A DNA stretch of 64,000 bases. Source: Mangifera indica (Eukaryota; Streptophyta; Magnoliopsida; Sapindales; Anacardiaceae). Under the pieces are notes generated by a model. The model was not told where the DNA came from. It worked only from the letters and a program-made list of their open reading frames with translations, and searched no databases. A program made the position numbers and the translations under genes. The DNA lies in contig NC_058152.1 of NCBI RefSeq assembly GCF_011075055.1, positions 6,634,001-6,698,000 on the forward strand, written 5' to 3'. Below, in pieces: positions 20,054-33,734 of the stretch (position 1 is its first letter; each line of letters starts with the position of its first letter).

Positions 20054-23000
20054 ATGGGATTGTTGAGAGATGAAGGTGTAGTTTACAAGGCAGTGAATGA
20101 GGTTGATGTTAGTCCTGAAAGCGATCATGTTTATGTCAAAGCCAATGTCAAAGGTTCCATTTCTCTTCTTTACAATCTCTCAATTCTCTATGCAAATTCC
20201 TTCGACTGACTGAATTTTCACTTCTCCCTGTTGCTGTGTCTGTGAGTTGCAGAAAGAAATACAGTTGTATAGTACTAGGTTGTTGTCCTTGTAAATGTTG
20301 GTAAATGTAATTTTAAAAACTATTTTTTACTGGAACTAGTAAAAAAAAAGGCACAAATTTTAATAACATTAACGCTGGAGTACGTAGAAAATTAAAGACA
20401 GTAACTGATTTTGATTTACTTTTGTAGCTCCTCGAATGGCTGGATTTGTGGTTAAAATATTTGTTTGGCTTCTGGAGATGCCTATTCTTGGACAAGTGTT
20501 GTCTTACTTCTTGAAGAAAAATAACCTAATTCAAAAGGTACGCACTTTTACTTCACCTTTTCACCTCTTTTTCCAATAACCAAATAAAACAAAAGCTTGT
20601 CAACTTTGCATGGCTCATCCTTACATATATAATAACGCAAAACAAGTTTTAGTGAGAGTTAATAAATTGATAATTAAATTTTAATTATTTATTTATTTAT
20701 ATAAATAAATATATATTTGATATATATTATTTAATAGTTAATATTTTAAAATTAAAAATAAAATAATATAAATCAAATACACATCTATTTATTTACGTAA
20801 AATAAATATATTTATACTCATAATCCTACGTATTTACTCAAAACTTCTTTGGGAAGTTGAATTCATTCGGCAATTATTGATTTCGCAAGTAGTTATATTT
20901 TGGGCCCGGCTTCAATAAATGCACAACAAGAAAAAGCGGCCACCTACTCACATAAAAAAGAGACGGTCCCCGTTACCCCACGGAATTAAGTGTACTGGGG
21001 CTGTAACGCCTACGGATAACATGTTGACGGCAGATGATAAACGGATAGGTTCTCATCTTTTAAATTTAAAAATATTATTTTTTTTTATTTATTAAATTAA
21101 AATATTTTTATAAAATGTAAAACAAAAAATAATAAAAATTTTAAACAATGGGTTCTGGCTGTTTTTTCAATTTTATTTTTGAAAAGTTAAAATAATTTTT
21201 ATATTTTCATTTCTTAGTTTTTTTTTATCAGAATTATAATTTAAATAAAAATTAAAATGAAAAGATTCGAAAAAGATTATTTATGATTTCCCAGACCTTA
21301 AAAATTAGTCAATACCCCCAGCATCAGGCAGGCAGGAGCAGTGCGAAGGGCAGGTGCTCTCTTACTCCCATCCCATCTGTCATCTGCTCAGCCGAGGACA
21401 CGTGAACAAATTAGATATTTTCGGTCATAAGAAATTGATAGAAGTTACAGTGGCAATTTCGTCATTATATATGGAGTAACGGCATCTATTTCATCAACTC
21501 TCGCGTGTTTTTGTTTGTAAGTGGGTTCCCCTTTAGTATGAAAATTAAAAAATGTCTACGTCAATCAAATTACATATGTCTTGGTTAAATACATATTTTG
21601 TGTACTTGTTAAAATATTTACACTAAGATTTTTTTTTATATTATCAAATTATAAAACTGATTAATTAAATTATTTTTTAATTTATTATTTATTATTTTAA
21701 TTAAAAGTAAAAATTTTATCTTAAAAGAACAAAATTAATATTATCATTTAGTTTATGAAAATTTATGTATATAATATATTTTTTAAGGCCAAAGCACTAT
21801 GTCCCATCCAAAGTATGTTTTTTATCCAAATTTCTCCCGTTAATTTTAAAAATCTCATTTACCCACCCATAGATAACTAAAATTAACTGAGTTCATTAGC
21901 TATATCATTTCTCCCACTTAAATCTTAAAAACTAATAATTTTCTCTCAATCCAAGTTTTCAAAAACTATATTTTCCCCCTAGGATTTTCAAACTTTCAGA
22001 TCTAATTTTTTCAACGATGCCCAATGATCTCCAAACATCTATTCTCTCTTCGGACGTCATGTGGCGTCGTCGTCGACGAAGACGACGCATCTTCATCCAG
22101 ACAAATTAGACTCTTCTTGGTCTTTGACGAAGATAAATCATTTTCGTTCAAAGATGAAGATGATATCTTCTTCAAAGACGAAGATGGTTGGTCTTCATCG
22201 TCTTCGTCGACGATGACATTGAGGAGGAAGAGTTGTCGTCTAGAGATAGTCAGTTGTTATCGAAAAATTCAATCCAAAAAGCTTGGAAACCCTAAGGGGG
22301 AAAATTGTTATTTTTGAAAACTTAGATTAGGGGAAATTGTTAGTTTTTGGGGTTTAGGGAGAAAAATAAAATCAAATTTAAGTTTATTTTTAATATTATA
22401 AATAAAATAATGATTTTACCCTTGAAACTGTCTTTTTTAACAGCCCATGGGTGGATAAATGAAATTTTCAAAGTTAATAGGGTAAAACATATTTTGGGTG
22501 GAAAATAGTCCTTTGGCCTATTTTTAAAGTTGAAGTCTGAATTCCACTGAAAGTCAGACCACCACAACATGTGTAGACCATTAGTTAATAAATTTATTTG
22601 TATAAAAACCTCTCGTTTCATTTAAAAGGTTAGGGTTACAGAAACTGCTACACAAACCCTTAGTTTTTCCGTTAAATATAGGGCTTGACCAAATGAAAAT
22701 ATGAACTAGTTATATTTTGCACTTGTGTATCTTTACCTAAAACAATTCATTAGCATCTGATTTATAAATGAAAAAAAAAAAAAGTAAAATAACTAATAAA
22801 AATCTTATGTTAAAAAACCTTAAACCTAAAATAAATATATTTAACTCAAAAAAAATCTAAAAATGTTGCCATGTCATTGGGCTATCTAGATGTGCCCTGA
22901 TATCCTTGCGTTGGCCTAGAAATTAAAGCTGCAGAGGATGACCACACCGAGCACGATGTGATGTGTCATGATTTGGCAGATTCACCATTCACTGCACTTC

Positions 23001-26000
23001 ACGTGAGATCCACTTGGCCAGGGCTGGCACCAACCATGCCACGTCAAGGGCCTGACACTTATGGCTAAATTGATTTTTTTCATCCTTAATTTGAATACCT
23101 AAATTGTGTTTTCAGAAAATTAATTATTTTGAGAAGTTACTTGGAGACAACTAGGAAGCATGAAAGTAATTGAATTGTGTGTGTGTATGGCTTTTTTTAT
23201 TTTTTATTTTTTTATGAATTAAAAATTAATAGTTATGGAAGTTGTGGCAACTGGGATATTATAACAGAAATTATTTTGAAATTTTTTAAATGGAGTGCCT
23301 TAAACAAATAACACTTGTGTGTATGTAGGCGCAGCCATTTGACAAAGATACGGATTTCAGTTCAGTTTGTCTAAAATTATTGTTTCTTCGCTGTGATACC
23401 CACATGAACATGAAGATCCCTTCTTACTTCATTCAACAATAATTTCATTGATGTTGTTATAACAGATCATTCATCAAATGTGAAACAAGCGCATATATGA
23501 AGGCTCTTTTATTGCTTGAATTGATGTATAATTTTAGTGCTTGTTAATTCTTTTGAAAGTCTCTCTGTTATTTTCAGCTACAAACATTTAACGACAATGT
23601 TTTTTTTCCCCCAACTTTGGCAGCTTGTTACGCGCGCAAAACTTGAAGAGCCACCTCTCTTTGTTCCTTTACATCCCTATGAAGGTTTGTTTTCATAAAC
23701 TGTTTGCTGTTTTCGCATGCACTGCAACTTCTTCACCACATTGTTTAATAAATAACCTTGCATTGTATTTCAGATTGAGTGATACAATGATTTGATCTTC
23801 TTGTTTTGGAATTGTTTATTCATCCGTTGCATTCAATAATTAAGTAGTTTATCTTCTTTCTGACTTTAGATCTTAATGAACAACAAGTCAAACCCATTTC
23901 TTCTGATTTATCTCCACCCGAACAAGTTCAAGAGGCCATAGACTGTCTGCCTTCATCTTTGCCTTCACATAAACCTAAGTTTCATCGCTGGACAATACTG
24001 GATTATGCCAGAGCCTATAGTTCTGGAGAAATAACTCCTCTCATGGTAATCTTCTCACTACATTTTCATTCTTAATCCTATTTTCGAAAACTCAAATTAT
24101 TTTATACTCTGCAAATGTTGCTTTCAAAAATTATTACATGTTTTTTCAATCACTCCTATAAAACCTTTTCTATAAAATGGTGTATTGGTGAGATACATTG
24201 TTTCCCAAGGAATATAGCTTCGGTTTGTACAGATTGCAGAGCGGTTCATAGCAGCCATCCTTGAATCTTCAAACCCTCCACTGCAAATGTCATTCTTCAT
24301 TAACTATGATGCTAAGGATATTCTACGGCAAGCCACAGAGTCTACTCTTCGATATGAAAAGGGTATGTACCAATAAGCCAGATTCTATGTATTTCCCTTA
24401 GGAAAACACTGTATTTAAATGCTCTACATCTTTTTAGTAGTAAAATAATTACTAACTTCTGTCATTAACTCAGTTAAGACTGCAGTCCTATATTGGAATC
24501 TGCTGCCTTTAGAAGTTGTGTTAAGCTCTAAGAATTGTTTTAAGATCATCTGACTATATTGCTTTTGGCCAATGATCTTTCTATAAAGAGCAATGTTATA
24601 TTTATCCACTTTTGGCATATAATTCATGTACACAGATGATATGTCATTATAAGATTAAATGTTATTTTATTTTTAATTTAAAATCACCCTATCATATGGT
24701 AACATATAATCTATGTACACGAATTGTGCATTATAAATAAGTACACATAGTTTTATAGTTTTAATCTGTTATATTCTCTCAGAGCATTTTATATTTTGCT
24801 TGTCAAATCGTCAATAGTATCGTTAATGTTTCTGTTTATTAGCTATGAAACAGATCATGCTTTTTTCAAAATCTTCATCTTATTCTTGTTATGGTGCTCT
24901 CCAGGACAGCCAATATCGGTTCTAGATGGAGTCCCAATTGCTATCAAGGATGAAATAGATTGTTCTCCATATCCTACTACAGGTAACCTGATGTTCCATG
25001 GTTTTCCACCGAGTTTCTATAGTCAAAGAAGCCTTCTTGTTGAGATCAGTTGATTATTTATTCCATCTTTAGCTCTTTTACCCATTTTTGTATTGTTTCT
25101 TATAGGAGGTACAAAGTGGTTGCCCAAACTCAGACCTTGTACAGCGGATGCATGCTGTGTAGCTCGTCTTAGACAATGTGGTGCAGTACTTGTTGGGAAA
25201 ACTAATATGCATGAACTCGGGGCTGGAACGAGTGGAATTAATCCTCATTATGGGTGAGGAAGATGTCTCTTCTTATGCTAAATATTGCTTTATTGGAATC
25301 ATTTGCTGCTCTTTATAGAATCCATGTTTTACCATTTTGATCCCATGTAACTGATATATAGACCATGTTGCACTTAGTCCACCCAAAGTTTCTAGATTAT
25401 GTTATTTTATCATTCAGGATTTATAGGCATTGAAGGTGACATATTCATTTCATGAGTATTGTAGGATCACCAGAAATCCATATGATACCAACAAAATCTC
25501 TGGAGGTTCTTCAAGTGGATCTGCTGCAGTGGTGTCTTCAGGATTATGCCCTGTGGCCCTTGGTGTTGATGGAGGAGGTAATTTACACAATATTTTCCAC
25601 TTAAAAAAGACCAATGCTTAGAGGAAATCTGAATTTCATGATTTCAGCTGCATTGTTAATTATAACAAGGTTATTCTGTACCAAACTTAAATACTTTTGT
25701 TAAAGGTAATTGGAATTTGGAACTTATATCAAGATGTCTTCATTAAACAGAATGAAATGGTGAAGGCTACTCAACCTAAATAAACAGATTCACATCAAAC
25801 TGGACAATTGGTTACTGATATTTTTTTGTTGTGGTGTCCTTAATGAACTAAGAAATTAAAATTATTGAAACTGAATTCCAATGTTGATATTTACAAGTTA
25901 AATTGTGTCATTCGAACATAGAACACCTTAAAATATTTTAGTGGAGGCTAGGAGTATATTTTGAAGATTTTTAGGATACTAAGAGAGACATGTGTCATCT

Positions 26001-29000
26001 TGTAAGTTTATGATGTATTAAAGTGTGTCTCAGCCTCAATAAAGAAATTCATGAAGAGATTATAGAACGGTATTTTTCTCAGAATCATGCTTCAAGTACA
26101 TCTGAAAGAAAACAATTTCCTCAAGTAACAGGTAGTCCCTAAAATATAAGAAATTATGAGACCATACGTTGTCAGATTATGAGATAGGAAGATGACATAT
26201 AATATGTGGATGCAACTATAGAGTTAGACTTGTGCAACCTTTTATCTTTTTGGCAAATACCACCAACTTTTTACCTTACTGAAAAATGTCTCTTTTTTAA
26301 TGTTTATTTAGGATCCGTGCGAATGCCAGCAGCACTTTGTGGTGTTGTTGGTTTCAAACCAACGTTTGCGCGTGTACCTCTTTCTGGGTGAGAAATAAGC
26401 ATTTGCATTTGTGTGTAAAATTGTTTCAATGCTCTTTGAGTTTCATATCTAGAAGTTTTTGATAACTTTTTGACAATTTTTTTAGTGTTCTCCCTTTCAA
26501 CTGGACCGTCGGGATGGTTGGAATACTAGCAAGCACTGTAGAAGATGCATTTATTGCGTCAGTGTTGTTTCTCTGGTTCTCTTGGCATTTTTTAATCAAT
26601 TTGAATTCATAAAATATCTTCTAATTTATCTTTTTGAGTTGGAAATATAACAGAAACCACTTTATTTTGTTCAGTTACGCAGCAATTAATGGCCCTCTTC
26701 CAACTCCCCCGTCTTTGGTAAGACTTTCATCCCACTAGCTATTACTTTTCATTAACTATCCAAAAGCTTACAATTCTCTATTTTTATAGCAACAGAAATG
26801 AAACATGGACATTTTATAAGAAAGTTGTATGTTGATTTTGCATGTCATATAGATGGCACAATATAAATTTTGTTTCCATGAACAGCCAAAACTATGACAT
26901 AGAATAGAGTTTAACCAACAAAAGTAGAATTAAACCTCCATGGCTTTGACAAACTAAAGGATCAACATCTGATTTCATGGTGATATGTGACCTCTTTTTT
27001 TGTTTGTATCAAAGTATCATTTCTGTAGGACAAAATAAATAACAAGCAAGTACAAACAATTACTACATATATTTCTTCTAGGAGTAAGCTAACACACATG
27101 GACCACAAGTAGTGAATATCTATAAAATTCATTATATTTACTTACGGTACCAGGAGCATTTGGGCTTTATTCTGTCTTTGTTATGCATTTCCTCTATTGC
27201 TTAACTATGCAGTTTCCTCAACCAAAATGAGGATGTAGTTTTTATTAATGGTGGGTAATTTTTTTGGTATGCGGTAATCTACCAGCCCAAAGTATATTTT
27301 CCACTGCTGAAGTCAACAATACCGATTTCAGATATCAGATTAGCCAAGTATGGAGAGGTTAGTAATAGGATTTATCTAAATTATTACATTTATGATCAAT
27401 TTAAGTTCATTGGGTAAAGGCTATTTCTAACCTTTTACTAAAATTTGAATCTAGTGGTTTAATGATTCCACCAATGACATCAGAATTTGCTGCTCTTCTG
27501 CCCTGGACCAGCTTTGTGAGCACTATAATTGGAAGGTATAACCATAGATGCTTGTTTTAACTGTTAAATGGTATCATTTCTGCAATAATTAGACATCTAG
27601 TGTGCTACATATGTATTGCATCATTTATTTTCTTTCCAGTTTTCTTAGGATCTATTTCATTCTTATATTTTCCAGCTAGAATTCCTTATTCACGTTGATT
27701 TTTATTTCCCTCTGGATGTTTATTAATATTCAAACCAGGACTTTTGCAGACTATGAACAAGATTTTTTATTTAGTTTTGTTGCACAAACATGCTTATAAT
27801 TGAATATTAGCATTGCATTGATATCTTTCCCTCAAAATTTGTCTAAGTTTTCACTTCCTCCCTTTCTCCCTCGAAATTTTCATCAACATCAATATTTTTG
27901 CTCTCATTGCTATTTGTATGTTGGTTATATAAATAAATTTAATGATTGCTTGCACGCTAATGTTCCAAAGGTTTTTTTGTGTGTAAGACTATAGCGGTTA
28001 CTATACCAGAGATAGAAGCTATGCGATTGGCACATTATATGACAATTGGATCAGAGTGTACCACATCGCTTTCTTCTTATCTAGAAAAGTTGTATGTCTA
28101 TTTCAACCCCCTCCTGTTATCACTTTCTTTCTACAAAAATTCTAAAACTGGGATGCTGACACTTGAATCTTATCAAAATAGGAATTATGCAGAAATAGGG
28201 TGGGATGCAAGAGTAGCACTTGGTGTCTATGGTGCTTTTAGCAGCAACGATTATATAAAAGCTCAGAAGATGAGGTATATGATAGTCTAGATTTACTTAA
28301 TTCAATTATTATCATAATTATTTATTTATTTTTGTTTCAAGAATATTAGTTACTACTTACAATAAGTCAGAATTGGAAAGAAATAAAGCCTAGAGACCTA
28401 TATAATGCACATATGAATTGAAGCAGAGAAACCAGGTCAACCAAAGAAACTGATTTTAATTGTCTTTCATAGACAAAATATATTGAAATTTTAAGATGGC
28501 TTCAACTGAACAAATAAATTAACTGTATTGAAATTGTACAACTCCAAAAGTTCATTTCAAAGACTTCATATTTTCTTATGCTCTTCTTAAAAGTAAAGTT
28601 CAATACATATGACATAATGGTGTTTATTTGTCTACTATAGTCATTTTATTGATAGGATCTAGGATGTTTTGCAAGATTTTCTAACAGGCGGCAACATTTG
28701 GGTTCACTTGCAATATTCATTCACATTTGCACATCTTATTAATTCATAATCCATAGTCTGTGTAAGCTTCCTCATCAATGAACATATCATATTCATTTTC
28801 TCAGTTACTTGGCTTTTGTGACATTCCTAAACCAATTTCAATTTGTTTTAAAATTTGTAGGAATCGCCAAATGCAGATCCACAAAAAAATATTTGATAAG
28901 GCAGATGCCATAGTTGTTCCAACAACAGGGTAAGTTTTCGTAGATTTTGAGTAATTATGAGACTTTTTTATTATTTTAAATTGTACAAGATACATAGTTT

Positions 29001-31677
29001 ATAGAATTATTTACAAACTCACAAAACATGAAGCTAGATCCTAATGGAAAGAAACTAATATTTGGCTTTATGAGAAGAATTACATATAATAAAAATGGAA
29101 AAATACACTTTATAAATTAGGAAATAGTTGATATCTCAATCTCTATTTGTCATACTACCCCTCAAGTTGGGTTGTCAATGTTAATCATTCCCAACTTGGA
29201 TTAAAGGCATTCAAAATTGGTGTGTGAGAATGTTTTGGTGAAGACATCGACAGTGTGAAAAGAGAAGGGTTTGTAGATTAAGAAAATAATTTCTTGATTA
29301 AATGACAATCTATTTTTATATGTTTAATTTTATCATGATGTACAAAATTTTTTACAATATTTATTGATATTTGATTGTCATAATACATCTTTATAGATTA
29401 TCTTGAAAGAACTTTTAGTTCATCAAGAACTCGTTTTAGCCACATCCCTTCACAAATTCCATGAGCCATAGCTCTGAATTCTGTCTTTGCACTACTCCTA
29501 GCAAAAATAGATTGCTTCTTACTCCTTTACGTAACCAAGTTTTTCCATACATAGGTGCAATAACCTATAACAGATCTTCAATCAATGACAAAGCTGACTC
29601 AATCTACATTTGAGTATGTCTAAACATCTCAATTTTGTGTTTTCTTGAAAAATTGTCCAACACTTGGGGTCATCTTTAGATACTTGAGAATACGGTAAAC
29701 TCCTTCCATGTGCATCTTAGTTGGGTTGTTCATAAACTAACTTGCAATACTAACTAAAAAGTTTATCTTTGGTCTTATGTGGGAGAGATTAAATGAACTT
29801 ACACCTAAGGAGTTGGTGCCTTTCTTTATCTGTGAGAGGATTATCTTCAATTATGCTCTGTTTGTAGTTATTGTCTATTGGATTATCTATAGGTTTGCAA
29901 CGAAACATTCTTGTCTCCTTTAATAGGTCAAACACATACTTCTATTATGACATTACAATTCCTCTTTTGATTTAACAACCTTTATCTTGAGAAAATATTT
30001 CAAATTCCCCAAGTTTTTTATTTCAAATTCATGTGCCAAGAACTTTTTTAGATTAGTGATTTTATTCTCATTGTCTCTTGTTAAAATAATGTCATCCACA
30101 TAAATAACGATGATAGTGATTTTACTTACAATTATATGTTTCACAAATAAAGTATGACGTGTTAGACATTGTGAATATCTAAATTTCTTAATTGCCTTAG
30201 TAAACCTATCAAACCATACTCTAGGTGACTATTTGAGTTTGTACAAAGACTTCTTTAATTGACAGATATTATTGACCTTTATTTTGTTTTTCAAGCATAA
30301 GGGAGTCACTATATAAACTTATTCCTCTTAATCACCTTTGAGAAATGCATTTTTAACATCCAATTGATGAAGTTGTCAAATATGAATTAAATGCCAAGGA
30401 AAGATATTCGAGATTCCTGAAATTGATCCCATTAAATCCCTAAAATCTCTCCCTTTAATTCTGATATAAATCTGTGTACATCTCAGAATGATTTGTTAGC
30501 TGATTTGTTTTTTATTTGATTGATTCTTTTCTTCCTAAGAGTTGACCTTAGGATATGATCCTTAATTGAGATCTTCCTTTGTTGTATAAATACTATAAAA
30601 TTATTCCCAGATGAGGTGAATGAAATTATTCTTTCTTTTATGGTATTAGAGACTCTTTTTTAGAGTCCATTCTCCATCTTTTCAAATTTTTTTTTTTTTG
30701 GCTTTCATTGCCAAACAACCCACTATTATCAGCCTTTATTGTTGATTTTCCAATTCAACCTTTATTGTTGACATATCCCAATTCTTAGAGTCTTTTGGCA
30801 ATAATATGTTTACCATTTTGAATGCCATCTCAAATTTTATAGGTGTTATGTAACACCCCTCCTCAGATACATACCCTTATCTACAATATACACCCAAAGA
30901 GACCTGTCAACCTTTTTACCCATAACATTGTTGCTAATATATTTTCGGCTAGCATCTTGAGTCAATTTTACAAATGTGACTAATAAAAGTAGACACTATT
31001 TTTTGCATTCCCCTCCTAAACTTGTGGCTATAACATCTGATTTTATGATAGCGTGACAGCATACCCAATAAAGGATGATGCTTCGAAGACCGGTGAGCTT
31101 GATTACATAAATGGAGGTATGAAAGGAATGATAGAATAGTTTTTTTTTTTTTTTTTTGGATAAGTGAATGATAGAATAGTTATTTACCTAAGATGCTCAT
31201 TTGCTGAACTTTCTATTTCAGCTGCACTTATTCGGTATTCCATAGCAGGAAATTTTCTGGGCTTGCCAGCAGTGACAATTCCAGTAAAATCTAACCAATC
31301 CTTCAATTTCTGTTACTGCCAATTTTTTATTATTTGATGTATTGTTGTTTCTTATAGGTTGGATATGATAAAGCAGGCTTGCCTATTGGCCTTCAGTTTA
31401 TAGGGAAGCCATGGTCTGAACCCACATTGATTCATATAGCATTCGCAATGCAGGTATAATATTTTTTAACCAATTTTCTCTTGATTTGGAAAGCCTTCGC
31501 CCCATGGAATGGGAGACTAATATTTAAGCTCATTATTTGCCTTCTACTGCGTGTATATGAACTGGTTAGGCAACAATTATAAGGCCCGCTGATATGTAAG
31601 CTACTTTGTTTCAGGCCTTGCGCATTGCTGACTACAGAAAGCCCAATGTTTTCTATGATCTGCTCAGGAATGAGTAA
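20054..31677 (+). CDS. FAAH: Fatty acid amide hydrolase, amidase-signature family, complete, 20 exons
   Basis: Hydrolyses N-acylethanolamines to fatty acid and ethanolamine; the plant enzyme is membrane-associated. Exons: 20054-20153, 20428-20537, 23624-23684, 23870-24045, 24233-24362, 24905-24982, 25106-25253, 25465-25577, 26312-26387, 26486-26557, 26675-26717, 27286-27357, 27455-27535, 27988-28091, 28182-28274, 28861-28929, 31052-31116, 31222-31283, 31358-31453, 31615-31677. They sum to 1812 nt, 603 residues plus stop, in frame throughout; Arabidopsis FAAH has 607. The triad is present: Lys207 in VPIAIKDEID, Ser283 in GGSSSGSAA and Ser307 in DGGGSVRMP. Ser283 and Ser307 are 24 apart, as in rat FAAH (217/241). 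The hydrophobic N-terminal stretch at about residues 36-60 suits membrane contact. ATG context AAGGATGGG. Intron 20538-23623 carries a MITE-like element and 28930-31051 carries copia sequence. Probably functional. Confidence 0.95.
21787..22521. mobile_element. MITE-like element with long terminal inverted repeats in FAAH intron 2
   Basis: The left end (AGGCCAAAGCACTATGTCCC...) is the inverted copy of the right end over roughly 80 bases, including the TTACCCACCC-like block. Flanks TATTTTTTA and TATTTTTAA fit an imperfect 9-bp duplication, which would suit a Mutator-type origin. The centre holds a frame (22024-22317) made of repeated GA(C/T) and TCTTCG words and an unusually CpG-rich inverted stretch near 22069-22095. 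No transposase was seen. Confidence 0.6.
29158..30390 (-). pseudogene. Copia RT-RNase H fragment in FAAH intron 16
   Basis: On the minus strand, from right to left: LHQLDVKNAFLK-like RT near 30350-30390; then IVIYVDDIILTRDNENK with the catalytic DD (about 30090); FEIKNLGNLKYFLKIKVVK; and the RNase H region AKTEFRAMAHGICEGMWLKR with KHI.IDCHLIKK, SKLGMININNPT. A polypurine tract (AACTTGAGGGG on the minus strand, about 29150-29160) and the start of a 3' LTR lie at the left. The right end is truncated within RT. Antisense to FAAH. Confidence 0.85.
30460..30651 (+). mobile_element. LTR end plus primer-binding site of another copia element
   Basis: A TATA-like TATAAATAC and a TTCTTTCTTTTA end are followed by TGGTATTAGAG at 30641-30651, a tRNA-iMet primer site. 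The orientation is opposite to the copia fragment on its left, so this is a separate, partial insertion. The 5' end of the LTR is not resolved. The sequence 30652-31051 has no recognisable coding. Confidence 0.5.
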
Positions 31678-31727
31678 AAGCACCTGGAAACGAAGTCATT
31701 ATTTACACTGTATGTAGCCGAAGTTTT

Positions 31728-31733
31728 AATAAA
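31728..31733 (+). terminator. Candidate polyadenylation signal of FAAH
   Basis: AATAAA lies 51 bases after the FAAH stop codon, a normal position for a near-upstream element. Confidence 0.5.
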
Positions 31734-32339
31734 TCTTTGAGATTAACAAAATGAACTGCTATGTTTATCTATGTAGCAATGATCAAATGCACAAGTATAT
31801 TCATTAATCATTATTATTCTATGCTGTTGTGGAGAATCAGTTGTTATTTGATTCACTGTTTCGAAATCTTTTGAAACGTATATAAGCTAGGCCTTTTTTT
31901 TTTAAATAATTTTCCCGTGTTATATAAAATAGGATTCTTAATATTTGTTAGTGCCGCATTAGATTTTGTAATAGACTAGATATTTATATTTCAAAGCCAG
32001 CAAAATTATAATGTTCAAACTATTGGATTTCTTTTAAACAATATTTCTTGTGTTATAGGATCTAATTCTCTCGTATTTTCCACAAGACTCATCTTCCCAC
32101 TAAATTAATTTAATAGTGTGTTAAAAAAGATCAACTTTACATGTACAATGATACGACAAAACATTAGTGTTAGAGTACTATTATATATACAAATAATGTA
32201 TATAATTTTATGTATAAATAATGAAAATAATGAAATATTGTTATGTGGTTGGATAGTTCTAAATTAGATAGATATAAATGCTATAATAGATCAATAAAAT
32301 ATTCATTATTTCGAGCATGAAAGTTGATATTTCATATAT
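31734..32339. other. Intergenic sequence 3' of FAAH
   Basis: AT-rich, with no gene or repeat that I can name. Confidence 0.5.
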
Positions 32340-32560
32340 GGCCTATTGTCAGATGACAATAGCCAATTAAACTTATAGGTTACACCCATAAAGAGTTGAT
32401 CGAACTCTAGAGACATAGGATTATCTAAGTTGAATATAGTCTATAATTCAAATGGAGGATTTTGAGTCTCGATAAGGTCTTTGAACTGGAAGTGTGTTTT
32501 CCAACACCTAAGGACCATATACCTCTATATATGGTTGGCAAATAAAGATGATCCATCATC
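32340..32560 (+). mobile_element. Fragment of an Angela-type copia LTR
   Basis: The phrase GGTTACACCC..AAGAGTTGATCGAACT and the text after it match the interior of the LTR at about 44820-45030 (GGTCACAC..GGGAGTTGATCGAACT). It is a partial relic of the same LTR family. Confidence 0.5.
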
Positions 32561-33634
32561 CTTATATGTGTCTGAAGATTTGGATGAATCATAGATCATA
32601 TGAGAATAGAAATCAACAACGTACACTTGTACACCTTCAGTATATAGGCAGACATGATGCCTAAAAATTTCAAAATTTTTAGGTTTTCTCCTGTTCAAAC
32701 AATGTCACACTCGTACCCCCCTAAGTACCTTCCTATACATCACATCTTAGTAAGCCTTTAATAACTGTTCTAGCCTCGGATTCATTTGTGATTTGTGTGG
32801 ATATTACCTACACTTGGTCTGAAAGCAACTTTAACACCTTTCCAACAATTGTGAAAAATGAAAGAGCTCCCAACACATGTATAACCTTATAAACACCTTA
32901 TGTATGTGTTTATGCATATTTATGATTTGATATCCCATGAAGATGATCTAAGTGGAGTTTTTTAGTGTTGTTTGTTTGTAATTGAAAAATGTTAAATGAT
33001 AATTCCACTGCCGTGAAAGTCATAAAACCTTCAAATTCACATTTATTCCCTCCGACATGTATCTAACATTTCCCAATCATCAATTTGTGAATTTAAACCT
33101 CAAATCAAACACCTCCAATTTTATCATCTAATTTCATCATCAAACACCCCCTAAAATACCTTTTTCGATTATCCTTTTTAAATTTTAACCACACCATTAG
33201 ATTCCTCTAATCATTTTTAGCTTGTATGTACATTGGAAGTCATTTTGCCCTTGTGAAGTCACAAGTTTCAATATTGTGACTTTTCATATGAAATTATGTT
33301 TTTGCCCTTATAGTACATTCGAGGTTGTTTTGCATTTCATCACATCTCATTAAACTTAGTGTGGTATTTATACTTCTTCTTTATTTTTCATTTCAAAACT
33401 TGCCTTTGTGCTTCATTTAATTTAAATTGATAATTATGTGATTAGTTTGTGCATCATTGAAAATTTGTTAGTTTATATGATGTATTTGGACATTTTACAT
33501 GAATTTACATTTTATTTTGTCTAAACATTACTACTCTTATTTTGATGATTATGGTTGTTTAGACACTTTGTCATTGGTTTTATTTTAATAATCATATTTC
33601 ATATATATATATGTGTGTGTGTGTGTATGTGTTA

Positions 33635-33638
<4 letters not shown>

Positions 33639-33705
<67 letters not shown>
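33639..33705. repeat. (TA)n microsatellite, about 33 units
   Basis: Uninterrupted TA dinucleotides, preceded by short (AT)n and (GT)n runs at 33601-33630. Confidence 0.97.
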
Positions 33706-33708
<3 letters not shown>

Positions 33709-33734
33709 TTACATTATCATTGATATGAATATTT

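Noticed and set aside
22024..22317. Small acidic protein gene in FAAH intron
   Set aside because: The frame comes from repeated GA(C/T)/TCTTCG words within a MITE-like element, with no promoter, domain or homologous motif.
28801..28995. Minus-strand protein over FAAH exon 16
   Set aside because: Antisense shadow; the + strand exon 28861-28929 fits splice sites and phase.
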